Shown: positions 52,187 to 61,839, counted from the first letter of the stretch. The stretch: 64,000 bases of DNA from Noviherbaspirillum_A sp047237965 (GCF_047237965.1 NZ_JBDFLX010000001.1:1984001-2048000); one strand, 5' to 3'. Numbers and translations: made by a program. The notes: a model not told the origin generated them from the letters alone.

Positions 52187-53203
52187 ATGATAGAACGTCA
52201 GACCGGCGGCACCGATGTATCGCGGCAGATGGAGCAGGTGCTCGATGAAGTCAAGAAAGTGGTGGTGGGACAGGACCATTTCCTGGAACGGGTGCTGGTG
52301 GCCATCCTGGCCCAGGGCCATCTGCTGGTGGAAGGCGTGCCCGGCCTGGCCAAGACCCTCACCGTGAAAACCCTGGCGCGCACCCTGCGCGGCAATTTCA
52401 AGCGCATCCAGTTCACGCCCGACCTGGTGCCGGCCGACCTGGTCGGCACCCGCATCTACAACCAGAAGACCGGCGACTTCTCCACCTCCTTCGGCCCGGT
52501 GTTCACCCACCTGCTGCTGGCCGACGAGATCAACCGCGCCCCGGCCAAGGTGCAGAGCGCGCTGCTGGAAGTGATGCAGGAATACCAGGTCACCATCGCC
52601 GGCGAAACCCACAAGGTGCCGCAGCCCTTCCTGGTGATGGCGACCCAGAATCCGATCGAGACCGAGGGCACCTATCCGCTGCCGGAAGCCCAGGTCGACC
52701 GCTTCATGATGAAGATCCTGGTCGGCTATCCGACCGAGGAAGAGGAATTCGTGATCGCCAACCGGGTCACCGGCCCGGCGCCGTCGGTGGCCGCGGTCAC
52801 CAGCATGGAACACCTGGCCGAGCTGCAGCGCGAGTGCCGCAACGGCTACGTCGACCCGTCGCTGATCCAGTACGCGGTGCGGCTGGTGGCCGCCACCCGC
52901 GAGCCGGAAAGGCTGGGCGTGCGCGACGTGGCGCCCTACCTGACCTACGGCGCCAGCCCGCGCGCCACCATCGGCCTGGTGGAGTGCGCACGGGCGCTGG
53001 CCTTCCTGCGCGGCCGCAATTACGCGCTGCCGGAAGACATGGTCGACATCGCGCCCGACGTGCTGCGGCACCGGCTGTCGCTGTCCTACCAGGCGCTGTC
53101 GGAAGGCATCAACAGCGACGTGCTGATCCAGCGCATCATGAAGCACCTGCCGGCGCCGGAACGCGCGCTCGAAGCCCATGTCCGCTACGACAACAACGCC
53201 TGA
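52187..53203 (+). CDS. MoxR-family AAA+ ATPase
   Basis: A 338-aa AAA+ chaperone-type ATPase. Walker A GVPGLAKT, Walker B LLADEINRAPAKVQSALLEVMQE, sensor text FLVMATQNPIETEGTYPLPEAQVDRFMM. MoxR ATPases work with DUF58 and VWA proteins, both encoded next, in metal insertion or envelope stress functions. ATG 52187 was chosen because it follows the protease stop and fits the family N-terminus. Confidence 0.95.
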   Translation: MIERQTGGTDVSRQMEQVLDEVKKVVVGQDHFLERVLVAILAQGHLLVEGVPGLAKTLTVKTLARTLRGNFKRIQFTPDLVPADLVGTRIYNQKTGDFSTSFGPVFTHLLLADEINRAPAKVQSALLEVMQEYQVTIAGETHKVPQPFLVMATQNPIETEGTYPLPEAQVDRFMMKILVGYPTEEEEFVIANRVTGPAPSVAAVTSMEHLAELQRECRNGYVDPSLIQYAVRLVAATREPERLGVRDVAPYLTYGASPRATIGLVECARALAFLRGRNYALPEDMVDIAPDVLRHRLSLSYQALSEGINSDVLIQRIMKHLPAPERALEAHVRYDNNA

Positions 53204-54140
53204 AGCCCTGCTGCACCGGCTCGAATGGACCGTGCTGCGACGGCTCGACGGCCTGCTGCACGGCGACTACCGCACCCTGTTCCGCGGCCATGGCGTGGAC
53301 CTGGCCGACCTGCGGGAATACCAGCACAGCGACGACGTGCGCCATATCGACTGGAACGTTACCGCCCGGCTGCAGACGCCGCATGTGCGGGTCTATAACG
53401 AGGAGCGCGAGACCAGCGCCTGGTTCCTGCTGGACCTGACCTCCTCGCTCGACTTCGGTTCAGGCGCGATCAAGAAAGGCGCGATCGCCACCGAACTGGT
53501 GGGCGTGCTGGCGCGCATGCTGTCGCGCCACGGCAACCGGGTCGGCGCCGTGCTCTACAGCGGCAAGGTGGAAGCGGTGATTCCGGCCGGCAGCGGGCGC
53601 CGCCATGTGCTGCACATCCTGCATCGCATGCTGGCGCTGGCGGAGCAGACCCGCCAGCCGGCGGCGCGGCGCGCCGCGCCGGCGCCGTCCGAAACCCGGC
53701 TGCAGGACCTGCTGCAGTCCGCCGGCCATGCCATCGCCCGGCGTTCGCTGCTGTTCGTGATCTCGGACTTCATCAGCGCGCCCGGTTGGGAAAAGCCGCT
53801 GGCCCAGCTGTCGCAGCGGCACGAGGTGCTGGCGGTGCGGCTCTACGACCCGCTTGAGCAGGACCTGCCCGACCTGGGCTTTCTGATGATGCAGGATGCC
53901 GAAACCGGCGAGCAGCTGTTCGTCGACACCCACGACCGCGGCTTTCGCAAGCGCTTCGCCGCGCTGGCCGAAGCCCGCGAGAACGCGCTGCGCACGGCCT
54001 TCTCGCATGCCGGCGTCGACGTGCTGGAACTGTCCACCGAAGACCATCTGATGGACGCGGTGATGCGTTTCGCCGACCTGCGCCGCCGCCGCAGCAGTCT
54101 CTCGGCCGGCGGCGTGCTGCCCAAACATCTGGAGCATTAA
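53178..54140 (+). CDS. DUF58 domain protein (MoxR operon)
   Basis: A 320-aa protein of the DUF58 family, a divergent VWA-like fold. The signature GHGVDLADLREYQHSDDVRHIDWNVTARLQTPHVRVYNEERE is clear. Its start lies 26 bp inside the MoxR gene, giving translational coupling. In studied operons the DUF58 protein is a partner of MoxR. The exact role here is unknown. Confidence 0.93.
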   Translation: MSATTTTPEALLHRLEWTVLRRLDGLLHGDYRTLFRGHGVDLADLREYQHSDDVRHIDWNVTARLQTPHVRVYNEERETSAWFLLDLTSSLDFGSGAIKKGAIATELVGVLARMLSRHGNRVGAVLYSGKVEAVIPAGSGRRHVLHILHRMLALAEQTRQPAARRAAPAPSETRLQDLLQSAGHAIARRSLLFVISDFISAPGWEKPLAQLSQRHEVLAVRLYDPLEQDLPDLGFLMMQDAETGEQLFVDTHDRGFRKRFAALAEARENALRTAFSHAGVDVLELSTEDHLMDAVMRFADLRRRRSSLSAGGVLPKHLEH

Positions 54141-55199
54141 ATGACTTTTCTGTGGCCAGAAATGCTGTTCCTGCTGCTGCTCGTGCCGCTGCTGCTGGGC
54201 CTGTACTTCTGGCTGCTGCGACGCAGGAAGCGCATGGCGGTGCGCTACGCCAGCCTGGCCATGGTCAGGGAAGCGATGGGGCCGGCGCAGCGCATGCGGC
54301 GCCACATACCGCCGCTGCTGTTCCTGCTTTCAATCATCCTGATGCTGCTGGCCGTGGCCCGTCCGGCGGCGGTGGTCACGCTGCCATCGATGAACGAAAC
54401 CGTGATCCTGGCCATCGACGTCTCGGGCAGCATGCGCGCCAATGACGTGCAGCCCAACCGCCTCGCCGCGGCGCAGGCGGCGGCGCGCGCCTTCATCGAG
54501 GACCAGCCGCAGACCACCCGCATCGGCGTGGTGTCCTTCGCCGGCACCGCCTCGCTGGTGCAGGCGCCCACCCGGGTCAGGGAAGACCTGCTGGCCGCGA
54601 TCGACCGCTTCCAGCTGCAGCGCGGCACCGCGGTCGGCAGCGGCATTCTGGTGTCGTTGAAGGCGCTGATCCCGGAAGTCGAATTCGACCTGCAGTCGGA
54701 CAATCCGCGCCCGGCCAAGCGCGAAGGCGGCGCCCGCTCGCTGGACAAGCCGGCGGCGCAAGGCCAGGCGCCGGCCCCGGACTTCAAGCCGGTGGCGCCC
54801 GGCTCCTATTCGTCGGCGGTGATCATCCTGCTCACCGACGGCCAGACCACCACCGGCCCCGACCCGCTCGAGTCGGCCAAGATGGCCGCCGAGCGCGGCA
54901 TACGCATCTTCACGGTGGGCGTCGGCACGGTCAACGGCGAGATCCTGGGCGAGGAAGGCTGGTCGATGCGGGTGCGCCTGGACGAGGATGCGCTGAAGGA
55001 CATCGCCAAGACCACACACGCCCAGTACTTCTATGCCGGCAATGCCACCGACCTGACCAACATCTACAAGTCGCTGAACTCGCGGCTGGTGATGGAAAAG
55101 AAATCGACCGAGATCACCGCGCTCTTTTCGGCGGTGGCCGCCTTCCTCGCGCTGCTGGCGGCCGGCCTGTCGATGCTGTGGTTCAACCGGATACTGTAG
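54141..55199 (+). CDS. VWA-domain membrane protein (BatA-like)
   Basis: A 352-aa protein directly abutting the DUF58 stop, with GGAG before the ATG. Two N-terminal spans (MLFLLLLVPLLLGLYFWLL; IPPLLFLLSIILMLLAVARPAAVV) precede a VWA domain with an intact MIDAS (AIDVSGSMRAND; a later conserved Thr and LLTDGQTTTGPDPLE). A C-terminal span (FSAVAAFLALLAAGLSMLWF) follows. This fits BatA of aerotolerance operons. A Pro/Ala-rich insertion (residues 190-220) interrupts the domain. Confidence 0.92.
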   Translation: MTFLWPEMLFLLLLVPLLLGLYFWLLRRRKRMAVRYASLAMVREAMGPAQRMRRHIPPLLFLLSIILMLLAVARPAAVVTLPSMNETVILAIDVSGSMRANDVQPNRLAAAQAAARAFIEDQPQTTRIGVVSFAGTASLVQAPTRVREDLLAAIDRFQLQRGTAVGSGILVSLKALIPEVEFDLQSDNPRPAKREGGARSLDKPAAQGQAPAPDFKPVAPGSYSSAVIILLTDGQTTTGPDPLESAKMAAERGIRIFTVGVGTVNGEILGEEGWSMRVRLDEDALKDIAKTTHAQYFYAGNATDLTNIYKSLNSRLVMEKKSTEITALFSAVAAFLALLAAGLSMLWFNRIL

Positions 55200-55315
55200 C
55201 GGCCGCCCGCTGATGGCGGCAGGCGCATCATGCCCTGCGGTGCCCTCTTCCGCTGTGGAACGTCCTGCAGGCGACAGCCGTGCTGCGGGCCGAAGTCACT
55301 GCGCCATATACCCGT

Positions 55316-56218
55316 CTAACCATCCCCGAACAGCGCCTGCCTGAGCGCTTCGGCAAAGGTCAGCGCCGCCACCGGCAGGGTACGGCCGGCACGCGCCACC
55401 AGCTGCAGCCGGCTGCCGGCCAGCGCCGCATCGGTCAGGGGCAGGCTCACCAGCTCCCCCAGCGCGCAGTCGCGCCGGGTGCCGGCTTCGAACTGGAAGC
55501 ACAGCGCATCGCCGTGGCGGGCGAATGCCTTGATGGTTTCCACCGAGCTGGACTGGACCACCGTACGCAGCTTCAGCCTCGATCTGGCGATGTGCGCATC
55601 GATCAGCCGGCGGCTGCCGAAGGAGGTGTCGCCCAGCGCGACCGGATAGGCCTGGCAGTCGGCCAGGCGCAGGCTGCGGCGCGACGCCAGCGGATGGTCG
55701 GGCCGCATCATCACATGCAGCGGTTGCGCCATGTCGGCCAGCAGCTTGACCTGCGGCGGCGGCGGCGGATCATGCGCCACCACCAGTTCGACCTCGTCCT
55801 GCATCAGCGCCGCCATCAGGCTCTGCGTTCCGCCCACCTGCAAATGAAACTGCACGCCGGGATGCCTGGCCTGCCAGCCGGCGACGATGCGCGGGACGAT
55901 GTCGGTGCCGACCGACTCCGCGCAGCCCAGCCGCACCTCGCCGCGCATCAGGCCGCGCAGCTGCTCGACCTGGCTGGTGGCCGATTCCAGCTCGGACAGG
56001 CTGCGCCGCACGAACGACAGCATCACCTCGCCGGCGGCGGTCAGGCGCACGCCGCGCGGCAGCCGCTCGAACAGCGGCGTGCCCAGGTCTTCCTCGGCCT
56101 CCAGTATCTTGCGGTTGAGCGCGGTCGACGCCACATGCAGCGCCTCGGCCGCCTTGCGGATCGAGCCGGCGCGTGCGACCGCGTCGAGATACACATACAG
56201 CCGGGGCGGATGCAGCAT
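55316..56218 (-). CDS. LysR-family transcriptional regulator (end of the Rieske/ABC operon)
   Basis: A 300-aa LysR regulator. Its helix-turn-helix reads YVYLDAVARAGSIRKAAEALHVASTALNRKILEAEEDLGTPLFERLPRGVRLTAAGE, followed by an effector domain (LGCAESVGTDIVPRIVAGWQARHPGVQF). It starts two bases after the stop of the ABC permease on the same strand, so it is probably the last gene of the operon instead of the usual divergent position. Effector unknown; a substrate of the oxygenase is plausible. Confidence 0.92.
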   Translation of the reverse strand: MLHPPRLYVYLDAVARAGSIRKAAEALHVASTALNRKILEAEEDLGTPLFERLPRGVRLTAAGEVMLSFVRRSLSELESATSQVEQLRGLMRGEVRLGCAESVGTDIVPRIVAGWQARHPGVQFHLQVGGTQSLMAALMQDEVELVVAHDPPPPPQVKLLADMAQPLHVMMRPDHPLASRRSLRLADCQAYPVALGDTSFGSRRLIDAHIARSRLKLRTVVQSSSVETIKAFARHGDALCFQFEAGTRRDCALGELVSLPLTDAALAGSRLQLVARAGRTLPVAALTFAEALRQALFGDG

Positions 56219-56220
56219 CC

Positions 56221-57051
56221 CTACTCCATTTCGCTTTCATGCCAGCGCGACAGCGCCAGCCGCGACAGCGTCACCATCAGGCCGAACAGCAGCACGCCGG
56301 TGACCGTGATCATCAGCAGCGCCGCAAACAGCCGCGGTATGTTGAGCTCGAAGCCGGCCTGCAGGATCTGGTAGGCCAGGCCGGTGCCGCTGCCGCCGGT
56401 GCCGGCGACGAACTCGGCCACCACCGCCCCAATCAATGCCAGGCCGGACGAGATGCGCAGGCCGCCGAAGAAGCTGGGCAGGGCGCTCGGGATGCGCAGC
56501 CGCACCAGCGTCTGCCAGCGGGTGGCGCGGTTGAGCCTGAACAGGTTCAGCAAACCGGGGTTGACGCTGCGCAGCCCGAGCACCGTATTGGAGATGATGG
56601 GGAACAGGGCCATCATGGTGGCGCAGATGGTCAGCGCCGGCAGCGGCGTCTTGACCCAGATGATGATCAGCGGCGCAATGGCCACGATGGGCGTGACCTG
56701 CAGCAGGATCGCATAGGGAAACAGGCTGGCCTCGACGATGCGGTTCTGCACGAACAGGAAGGCAGCCGCCACGCCCAGCACCACCGCCAGCGCAAAGGCC
56801 AGGAAAGTGATGCGCAGCGTCACCAGCAGCGCGCCGAACAGCAGCGGCCAGTCCGCCACTAGGGTCTTGAAGATGGCCGACGGCGTTGGCACCAGGTAGA
56901 CCGGCACCTCGAAGGCGGTGCACAGCGCCTGCCACAGCAGCAGCAGCAGTGCGCCCACGACCAGCGGCGCGACGATGCGCTGCGCATGCGGATTGGCCAG
57001 CAGCGGCCGGCGCGCCGGCGCCGGCGCCGGCGCGGAAGATGGGGATGTCAT
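56221..57051 (-). CDS. ABC transporter permease (SsuC/TauC-like)
   Basis: A 276-aa permease with six or so spans and the EAA-type loop (GLRSVNPGLLNLFRLNRATRWQTLVRLRIPSALPSFFGGLRISSGLALIGAVVAEF). ATG 57051 is favoured by GGAG at a five-base distance; METV at 57063 is an alternative. It follows the ATPase gene by a few bases. Part of an importer of the SsuABC/NMT1 type. Confidence 0.92.
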   Translation of the reverse strand: MTSPSSAPAPAPARRPLLANPHAQRIVAPLVVGALLLLLWQALCTAFEVPVYLVPTPSAIFKTLVADWPLLFGALLVTLRITFLAFALAVVLGVAAAFLFVQNRIVEASLFPYAILLQVTPIVAIAPLIIIWVKTPLPALTICATMMALFPIISNTVLGLRSVNPGLLNLFRLNRATRWQTLVRLRIPSALPSFFGGLRISSGLALIGAVVAEFVAGTGGSGTGLAYQILQAGFELNIPRLFAALLMITVTGVLLFGLMVTLSRLALSRWHESEME

Positions 57052-57065
57052 CACGGTCTCCATGG

Positions 57066-57890
57066 TCAGAGCTGGTTGGCCTCGACCAGCAGCGCCGACA
57101 GCTGCTGGCAATAGCCCAGGAATTGCGGCGACACGCGAAACGCCTCGTCGCGCAGCAGCGGCCCGTCGATCGGCACTTCGGCAATCACGCGACCCGGACG
57201 CGCCGCCATCACCACCACCTTGCTCGACAGGTAGACCGCTTCGTAGATGCTGTGGGTGACGAACACCACGGTGATGTCGCGCTCGGCCCATAGGCGGCGC
57301 AGGTCCGCATCGAGCTTGTTGCGGGTGAACTCGTCGAGCGCGCCGAAGGGCTCGTCCATCAGCAGCAGGTTGGGCCGGGTCGCCAGCGCGCGGGCAATGG
57401 AGGCGCGCATCTGCATGCCGCCGGACAGCTCGCGCGGGTAGGACTTGCCGAACTTTGCCAGGCCCACCAGTTCCAGCGCCTCATCCACCCTTGCCGTGCT
57501 TTCGGCACGCGGCACGCCGGCCAGGTCCAGCGGCAGCCGCACATTGTCTTCCACCCTGGCCCAGGGCATCAGCGTGGCTTCCTGGAACACCATGGCCAGC
57601 GTGCGGCCCGGCGTGTTCACGGTCGCCATGCTGCCGCCCCACCAGCGTATCTGGCCGGCCGACGGCGTCTCCAGGCCGGCGTACATCTTCAGAAGCGTGC
57701 TCTTGCCGCAGCCCGACGGCCCCAGCAGCGACACGAATTCGCCGCGCCGTATTTTCAGGCGCACCCGGTCCAGCGCATGGGTGCCGTTCGGATAGGTCTT
57801 CTCGACCTGGTTGGCCAGCAGCAGCACATCGTCATCCACGCTGTCGGGCGCTGGCGCCTTGGCGACGCCGGATAGATCTTCACGCTTCAT
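57066..57890 (-). CDS. ABC transporter ATP-binding protein (SsuB/TauB-like)
   Basis: A 274-aa ATPase. Walker A GPSGCGKSTLLKMY, signature LSGGMQMRASIARAL and Walker B LLLMDEPFGALDEFTR are intact. The N-terminal 30 residues (MKREDLSGVAKAPAPDSVDDD) are an extra charged lead. It lies between the permease and the Rieske oxygenase gene in one operon. Confidence 0.93.
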   Translation of the reverse strand: MKREDLSGVAKAPAPDSVDDDVLLLANQVEKTYPNGTHALDRVRLKIRRGEFVSLLGPSGCGKSTLLKMYAGLETPSAGQIRWWGGSMATVNTPGRTLAMVFQEATLMPWARVEDNVRLPLDLAGVPRAESTARVDEALELVGLAKFGKSYPRELSGGMQMRASIARALATRPNLLLMDEPFGALDEFTRNKLDADLRRLWAERDITVVFVTHSIYEAVYLSSKVVVMAARPGRVIAEVPIDGPLLRDEAFRVSPQFLGYCQQLSALLVEANQL

Positions 57891-57899
57891 GCCTGCCTC

Positions 57900-58946
57900 C
57901 TAGGATTGCCTGACCGGTATCTGGGTCGATACGCGGAACACTTCGTCCTCGCCTTCGCGCTGCAGCAGTTCCAGCAGCATCTTGCGCATCAGCAGGCCCG
58001 GCTTGTCCGACTCCATGTGGAATTCCTGGCGCCGCCGGGTATCCATGCAGGCATCGGCATCGGTCGCCTCGAGGATCTCGCGGTCCTCGTCCGTGATCGG
58101 GCGGTCCCAGGCTATGAGCTCCTGGGTCGAGCAGTCTTCCTCGCTGTCGTTGCGGTACAGCCACTGCGCCAGCATCATGGTGTCGTCATCGATCGGGGTG
58201 GCGCAGTTGTAGATGATGTGATGGCGGCCCGAGGCCGGATAGACGCAGCCGAAGCGGCGCGAGAACGGCATGAACCAGCGGTTGATCAGATGGCGTTCGG
58301 TCACGGGCTCGGTGGTGCCTGTGATGCGGTGGCTCTGCTCGGGATTGCGAATCGGCACATGGGTCTCGGCCTCGAAGCCCCAGTCATTGGGACGGAACTC
58401 GTATTTCGACGGCAGCGGCTTGTCCATCATCCCGAAATTGGCCTTGTGCACAAAGCTGAAATGGGAATTGTCGAAGGAGTTCTCCATCATGCGGAACGGG
58501 CTGGTGTTCCATTTCTGGTAGAACTGGTGGATGCGGCGGTAGGCCGGATCGCCCTCTTCCGGAAAATGCGGTATCGGTTGCAGCGGCTCTTCCAGCGCCA
58601 CCCAGGCATAGCCGTATTTCTCCTCGCAGCGATAGGCCGGCACGCAGGCGCCGCGCGGTATGTTGCCGTCGGGGTTCTGCGGAATGCGCACGCAGGCGCC
58701 CTCGCCGTTATAGGTCCAGCCGTGATAGCCGCAGACGATATTGCCGCGTTCCACGAAGCCCTTGGAGAGTTTCGCGGTACGGTGGCAGCAGCGGTCCTTC
58801 AGCGCGGCCGGCGTGCCGTCCTCTTTCAGGAACAGCACGATGTCCTCGCCCATCAGCCGGAACGGCTTCGGGCCGTCCTGCAGGTGCGCAACCGGCATGA
58901 TCGCGTACCAGAATTTCCTGAGCACTTTCTGCTTGGTGGTCAACAT
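57900..58946 (-). CDS. Rieske non-heme iron oxygenase (aromatic ring-hydroxylating/demethylating)
   Basis: A 348-aa oxygenase component. The Rieske cluster motif CCHRTAKLSKG with CGYHGWTYNGEG lies in the N-terminal 100 residues, and the mononuclear iron site is ENSFDNSHFSFVHKANFG. The layout matches the vanillate O-demethylase/phenoxybenzoate dioxygenase branch. ATG 58946 (MLTTKQKVLRKFWYAIMPV) is preferred because AGGAG stands eight bases upstream; an ATG at 58952 is too close. No reductase gene is nearby. The adjacent ABC genes suggest the substrate is imported. Identity unknown. Confidence 0.92.
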   Translation of the reverse strand: MLTTKQKVLRKFWYAIMPVAHLQDGPKPFRLMGEDIVLFLKEDGTPAALKDRCCHRTAKLSKGFVERGNIVCGYHGWTYNGEGACVRIPQNPDGNIPRGACVPAYRCEEKYGYAWVALEEPLQPIPHFPEEGDPAYRRIHQFYQKWNTSPFRMMENSFDNSHFSFVHKANFGMMDKPLPSKYEFRPNDWGFEAETHVPIRNPEQSHRITGTTEPVTERHLINRWFMPFSRRFGCVYPASGRHHIIYNCATPIDDDTMMLAQWLYRNDSEEDCSTQELIAWDRPITDEDREILEATDADACMDTRRRQEFHMESDKPGLLMRKMLLELLQREGEDEVFRVSTQIPVRQS

Positions 58947-59064
58947 CTTCATCACTCCTGTTGCTGGCGGGCCCTGCCCGCCCCGGCCGGCGCGCCGTTG
59001 TTGGTCGCCTTCGCCGGTCTAACGGCCGCATGCCTGGCAGGGCGGCCGAGATGTTTGCGCATCG

Positions 59065-60057
59065 TTACGGCATGACCTTCAGGTCTTTCACGAACTGGGT
59101 GGTGTAGGCCTTCTTCCAGTCTGCCTCCGCCTTGAGCAGGCCGGCCTCGACCATGAAGTCGTAGGTCTTCTTCCAGCGCGCGTCCGACATCGTGCCTATG
59201 CCCTGTTTCGCCGCATCGCCGCCGCCGATGAAGTTGAATTCCTTGAGCTTCTCCATCGCGAAGGCGAGCTGGTCATCCTTCATGTTCGGGTTTTCCTGCT
59301 TGATCAGCGCATTGGCCGCGGCCGGGTCGGCCATGTAGCTCTTCCAGCCTTCCATGCTGGCTTTCACGAAGCGTGCCACCACGTCCGGCTTGTCCTGCAC
59401 CGTCTTGTTCATGGTGACGATGGTGGTGCCGTAAGGCGGATAGCCGTCACTGGCGAACAGGAAGAATTTCGACTTCACGCCGGCCTTCATCGCCTGGAAC
59501 GGTTCGGATGAGGGATAGGCCTGCTGCGCGGTATTGGCATCGGCCATGAAGGGCTGCAGGTTGAAGGTATAGGGCCGCGACTGGGCGTCGGTCAGGCTGT
59601 AGCGGCTTTTCAGCCACGGCCACCAGGTGGTGCGGCCCGAGGTCGACACCAGGACGGTCTTGTTGTTCTTCAGGTCGGCCAGGCCATTGACGTCGTCATG
59701 GGTCAGCATGCCCTGCAGATCGGTCTGGAAGGAAGCGGCGACGGTCGTCACCGGCAGGCCCTGCTCCACGCTTTTGAGCACCTGCAGGTCATAGCCCATC
59801 AGGAAATCGGCCTGGCCGCTGGTGAGCAGCTGCATGCCATTGACCTGCGGGCCGCCCATCTTGATGGTCACGTCCAGTCCATGCTTCTGGTAGATGCCCT
59901 TGGCCAGCGCCTGATAAAAGCCGCCATGCTCGGCTTGCGCGTACCAGGACGTCAGGAAGGTCACCTTGTCGGCGGCCATGGCGCTCGCGGCGCTGAGCGT
60001 CAGCAGCAGGCCACAGGCGGCATGCCGCAGCCGACGGAATGAGGGCGTCGTAGTCAT
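59065..60057 (-). CDS. ABC transporter substrate-binding protein (NMT1/SsuA-like)
   Basis: A 330-aa periplasmic binding protein with a signal peptide (RLRHAACGLLLTLSAASAMAAD). The mature start KVTFLTSWYAQAEHGGFYQALAKGIYQKHGLDVTIKMGGPQVNGMQLLTSGQADFLMG is typical of the NMT1/THI5-like group, which binds pyrimidines, sulfonates, nitrate or aromatic acids. First gene of the operon binding protein-oxygenase-ATPase-permease-LysR. The promoter should lie in the 537-bp gap beyond 60057. Confidence 0.92.
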   Translation of the reverse strand: MTTTPSFRRLRHAACGLLLTLSAASAMAADKVTFLTSWYAQAEHGGFYQALAKGIYQKHGLDVTIKMGGPQVNGMQLLTSGQADFLMGYDLQVLKSVEQGLPVTTVAASFQTDLQGMLTHDDVNGLADLKNNKTVLVSTSGRTTWWPWLKSRYSLTDAQSRPYTFNLQPFMADANTAQQAYPSSEPFQAMKAGVKSKFFLFASDGYPPYGTTIVTMNKTVQDKPDVVARFVKASMEGWKSYMADPAAANALIKQENPNMKDDQLAFAMEKLKEFNFIGGGDAAKQGIGTMSDARWKKTYDFMVEAGLLKAEADWKKAYTTQFVKDLKVMP

Positions 60058-60594
60058 GTTGATGCTTTCTTTATGAGAAGGGGCGAACAGGAAAAACCGC
60101 AGCCGGGCGGCTGGGCGGGACTCACGGGAAAAGGTGTCACAGCGTTCATTGCATCTCTCTCTTGAATTCAGGATGGCCCGATATCAAGCGCCCATCGGTG
60201 ATGGACGCGCGGATCTCTCCGCAAGAGCAATGCCCCGCATTCCAGAGGCTGGAACACTAGCCGCTTCTACCCTTTCTTTGTTGTTGCAAGGGCTGTGCCA
60301 GGGTAATGCGGGAGAAAGTGAGGGTGCGATGCACGGTTATGGAGCGGGGCGCACCGGAGTGGGTCGAAGTGGCAACCATGGGAATTGCCTTTTGATGCGG
60401 CCCTTGCTGCCGCCCTCTTGCTGCGGGCCGGTTTGCCCAGACACAGCGCCCTGGCGCGCCAGCGCTTACATACACCAGCAGGTTCAATGTGGCTCAGGCA
60501 AACCACGACGCGTGCAGCAACGCGGTTGCAGGAGCGTTGGCAGATGCCATACCCATACCCAGGTGCAATCGCATGAACGCATGTCGCCGGTGAA
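60058..60594. other. Intergenic region upstream of the Rieske/ABC operon
   Basis: A 537-bp gap holding the operon promoter (near 60058-60130, reading left). A plus-strand open frame spans most of it, but it has no ribosome-binding site or recognisable domain and runs into the next gene antisense. I see no supported gene. Confidence 0.4.
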
Positions 60595-61839
60595 TTACTC
60601 CTCGTTCAACGTCGGTTTGGCTTCGCCAACGGCAAGAAGGATGGCCACAGCGAATATGGGTCCAATGGCAAGCGTCATGAATGCGGCCGGGAACGAGTGC
60701 GTCGACTGAAAAACCGCACCGACGACTAAGGGAACCGCCACGCTGCCAAGCTGCCAGAATGCATTGGTCAGCCCTGTTGCGGAACCAGCAAGCGCGGGGC
60801 CGGCTGCGTCTGCCACCATCATGGCAAGCAATGGACTGTACGCAAAGGCCGTGACGCCCAGAAAGGGGGCAATGAACCGGAACTGCGCGGCGTCGTGAAG
60901 GGAGCCAAAAGCCAGCAACAGCAAGGCAAAGCCGAGCAGGCACGCCACCACGAGCGGCTTGCGCTTTCCACCAAGCCAGTCGGACAGCAAACCGATGAGT
61001 GGCTTGGAAAAAATCGCCCCGACGCCAAACAGCATGGTGATCCCTCCTGCTTCAGGAACCGACAGGCCATGCCCCTTGTTCATCAGGGCATTCGCCCAGA
61101 ATGTGAAGCCCCAGGTGCCCCACATGGCGCCAAAGCCCGCGACAGCCAGCAGCAACAAGTCCCAATTCTTGAACAAGCTACCGACAAGAAGGCGGTGGCG
61201 GGGAGCTTGTCCTGAAAGCGGCCCGTCACGCACCAGCGCAAGGCAGCAAAGCCCGAACACAACGGTCGCGATGCCCATGCCCTCATAGATCCGGTGCCAC
61301 GATTGCGTGCCAAGCAGCCTGGGAATAAGGGCATTGGTCAGCACCACGGCGAGGGAAGTCGCCGTCATGAGCAGGCCGATTGCACGTCCGCGGCTCTTGA
61401 TGTCGAACCAGGCGGCGGTCAGCTTGACGCACGCCGAGTAATCGCAGCCGGCGGCGAGCCCCATCATCGCCTGGAGCGCCAGGCCGGCCGGCACTGACGA
61501 AACTTGCCCGAAAAGACAGGTGCATAGTCCAAGCAGCAGCAGCGACAAGGTCAAGGCCTTGCGTGGGCCGAACAGGTCAGTAGCAATTCCGCCGCCCACA
61601 TTCGCCGCCACGTAGCCAACATAAAACGCGGTGACGAACACCCCCAGTGCGCCGATCTGCAGCCCGAGCGACTGTCCTACGGTGGCGGCCAGGTTTCCCC
61701 AGGCCAGGCGGTCGACGAAGGTGATCAGCAAGGCTCCCCACGCACATGCGAGGACCAGCCAGCGATAGGCGGAAGCTTTCGCGCGCATCTGGCTTGCCAG
61801 CGCGTCCTGCGCCAATCCTCGTGTCACCGCTGTCATCAT
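60595..61839 (-). CDS. MFS transporter (anion:cation symporter-like)
   Basis: A 414-aa transporter with 12 spans. The first span region (YRWLVLACAWGALLITFVDRLAWGNLAATVG) and the loop 2-3 motif GGGIATDLFGPRKALTLSLLLLG fit the ACS/aromatic-acid symporter branch of MFS. AAAGGGAG precedes tandem ATGs (61839 and 61836). Unaccompanied by catabolic genes except the Rieske operon, it may import an aromatic acid; the substrate is unknown. Confidence 0.88.
   Translation of the reverse strand: MMTAVTRGLAQDALASQMRAKASAYRWLVLACAWGALLITFVDRLAWGNLAATVGQSLGLQIGALGVFVTAFYVGYVAANVGGGIATDLFGPRKALTLSLLLLGLCTCLFGQVSSVPAGLALQAMMGLAAGCDYSACVKLTAAWFDIKSRGRAIGLLMTATSLAVVLTNALIPRLLGTQSWHRIYEGMGIATVVFGLCCLALVRDGPLSGQAPRHRLLVGSLFKNWDLLLLAVAGFGAMWGTWGFTFWANALMNKGHGLSVPEAGGITMLFGVGAIFSKPLIGLLSDWLGGKRKPLVVACLLGFALLLLAFGSLHDAAQFRFIAPFLGVTAFAYSPLLAMMVADAAGPALAGSATGLTNAFWQLGSVAVPLVVGAVFQSTHSFPAAFMTLAIGPIFAVAILLAVGEAKPTLNEE

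Noticed and set aside
60134..60709. Plus-strand open frame of about 190 codons upstream of the MFS gene
   Set aside because: No ribosome-binding site or family similarity, and it runs antisense into the MFS coding region.
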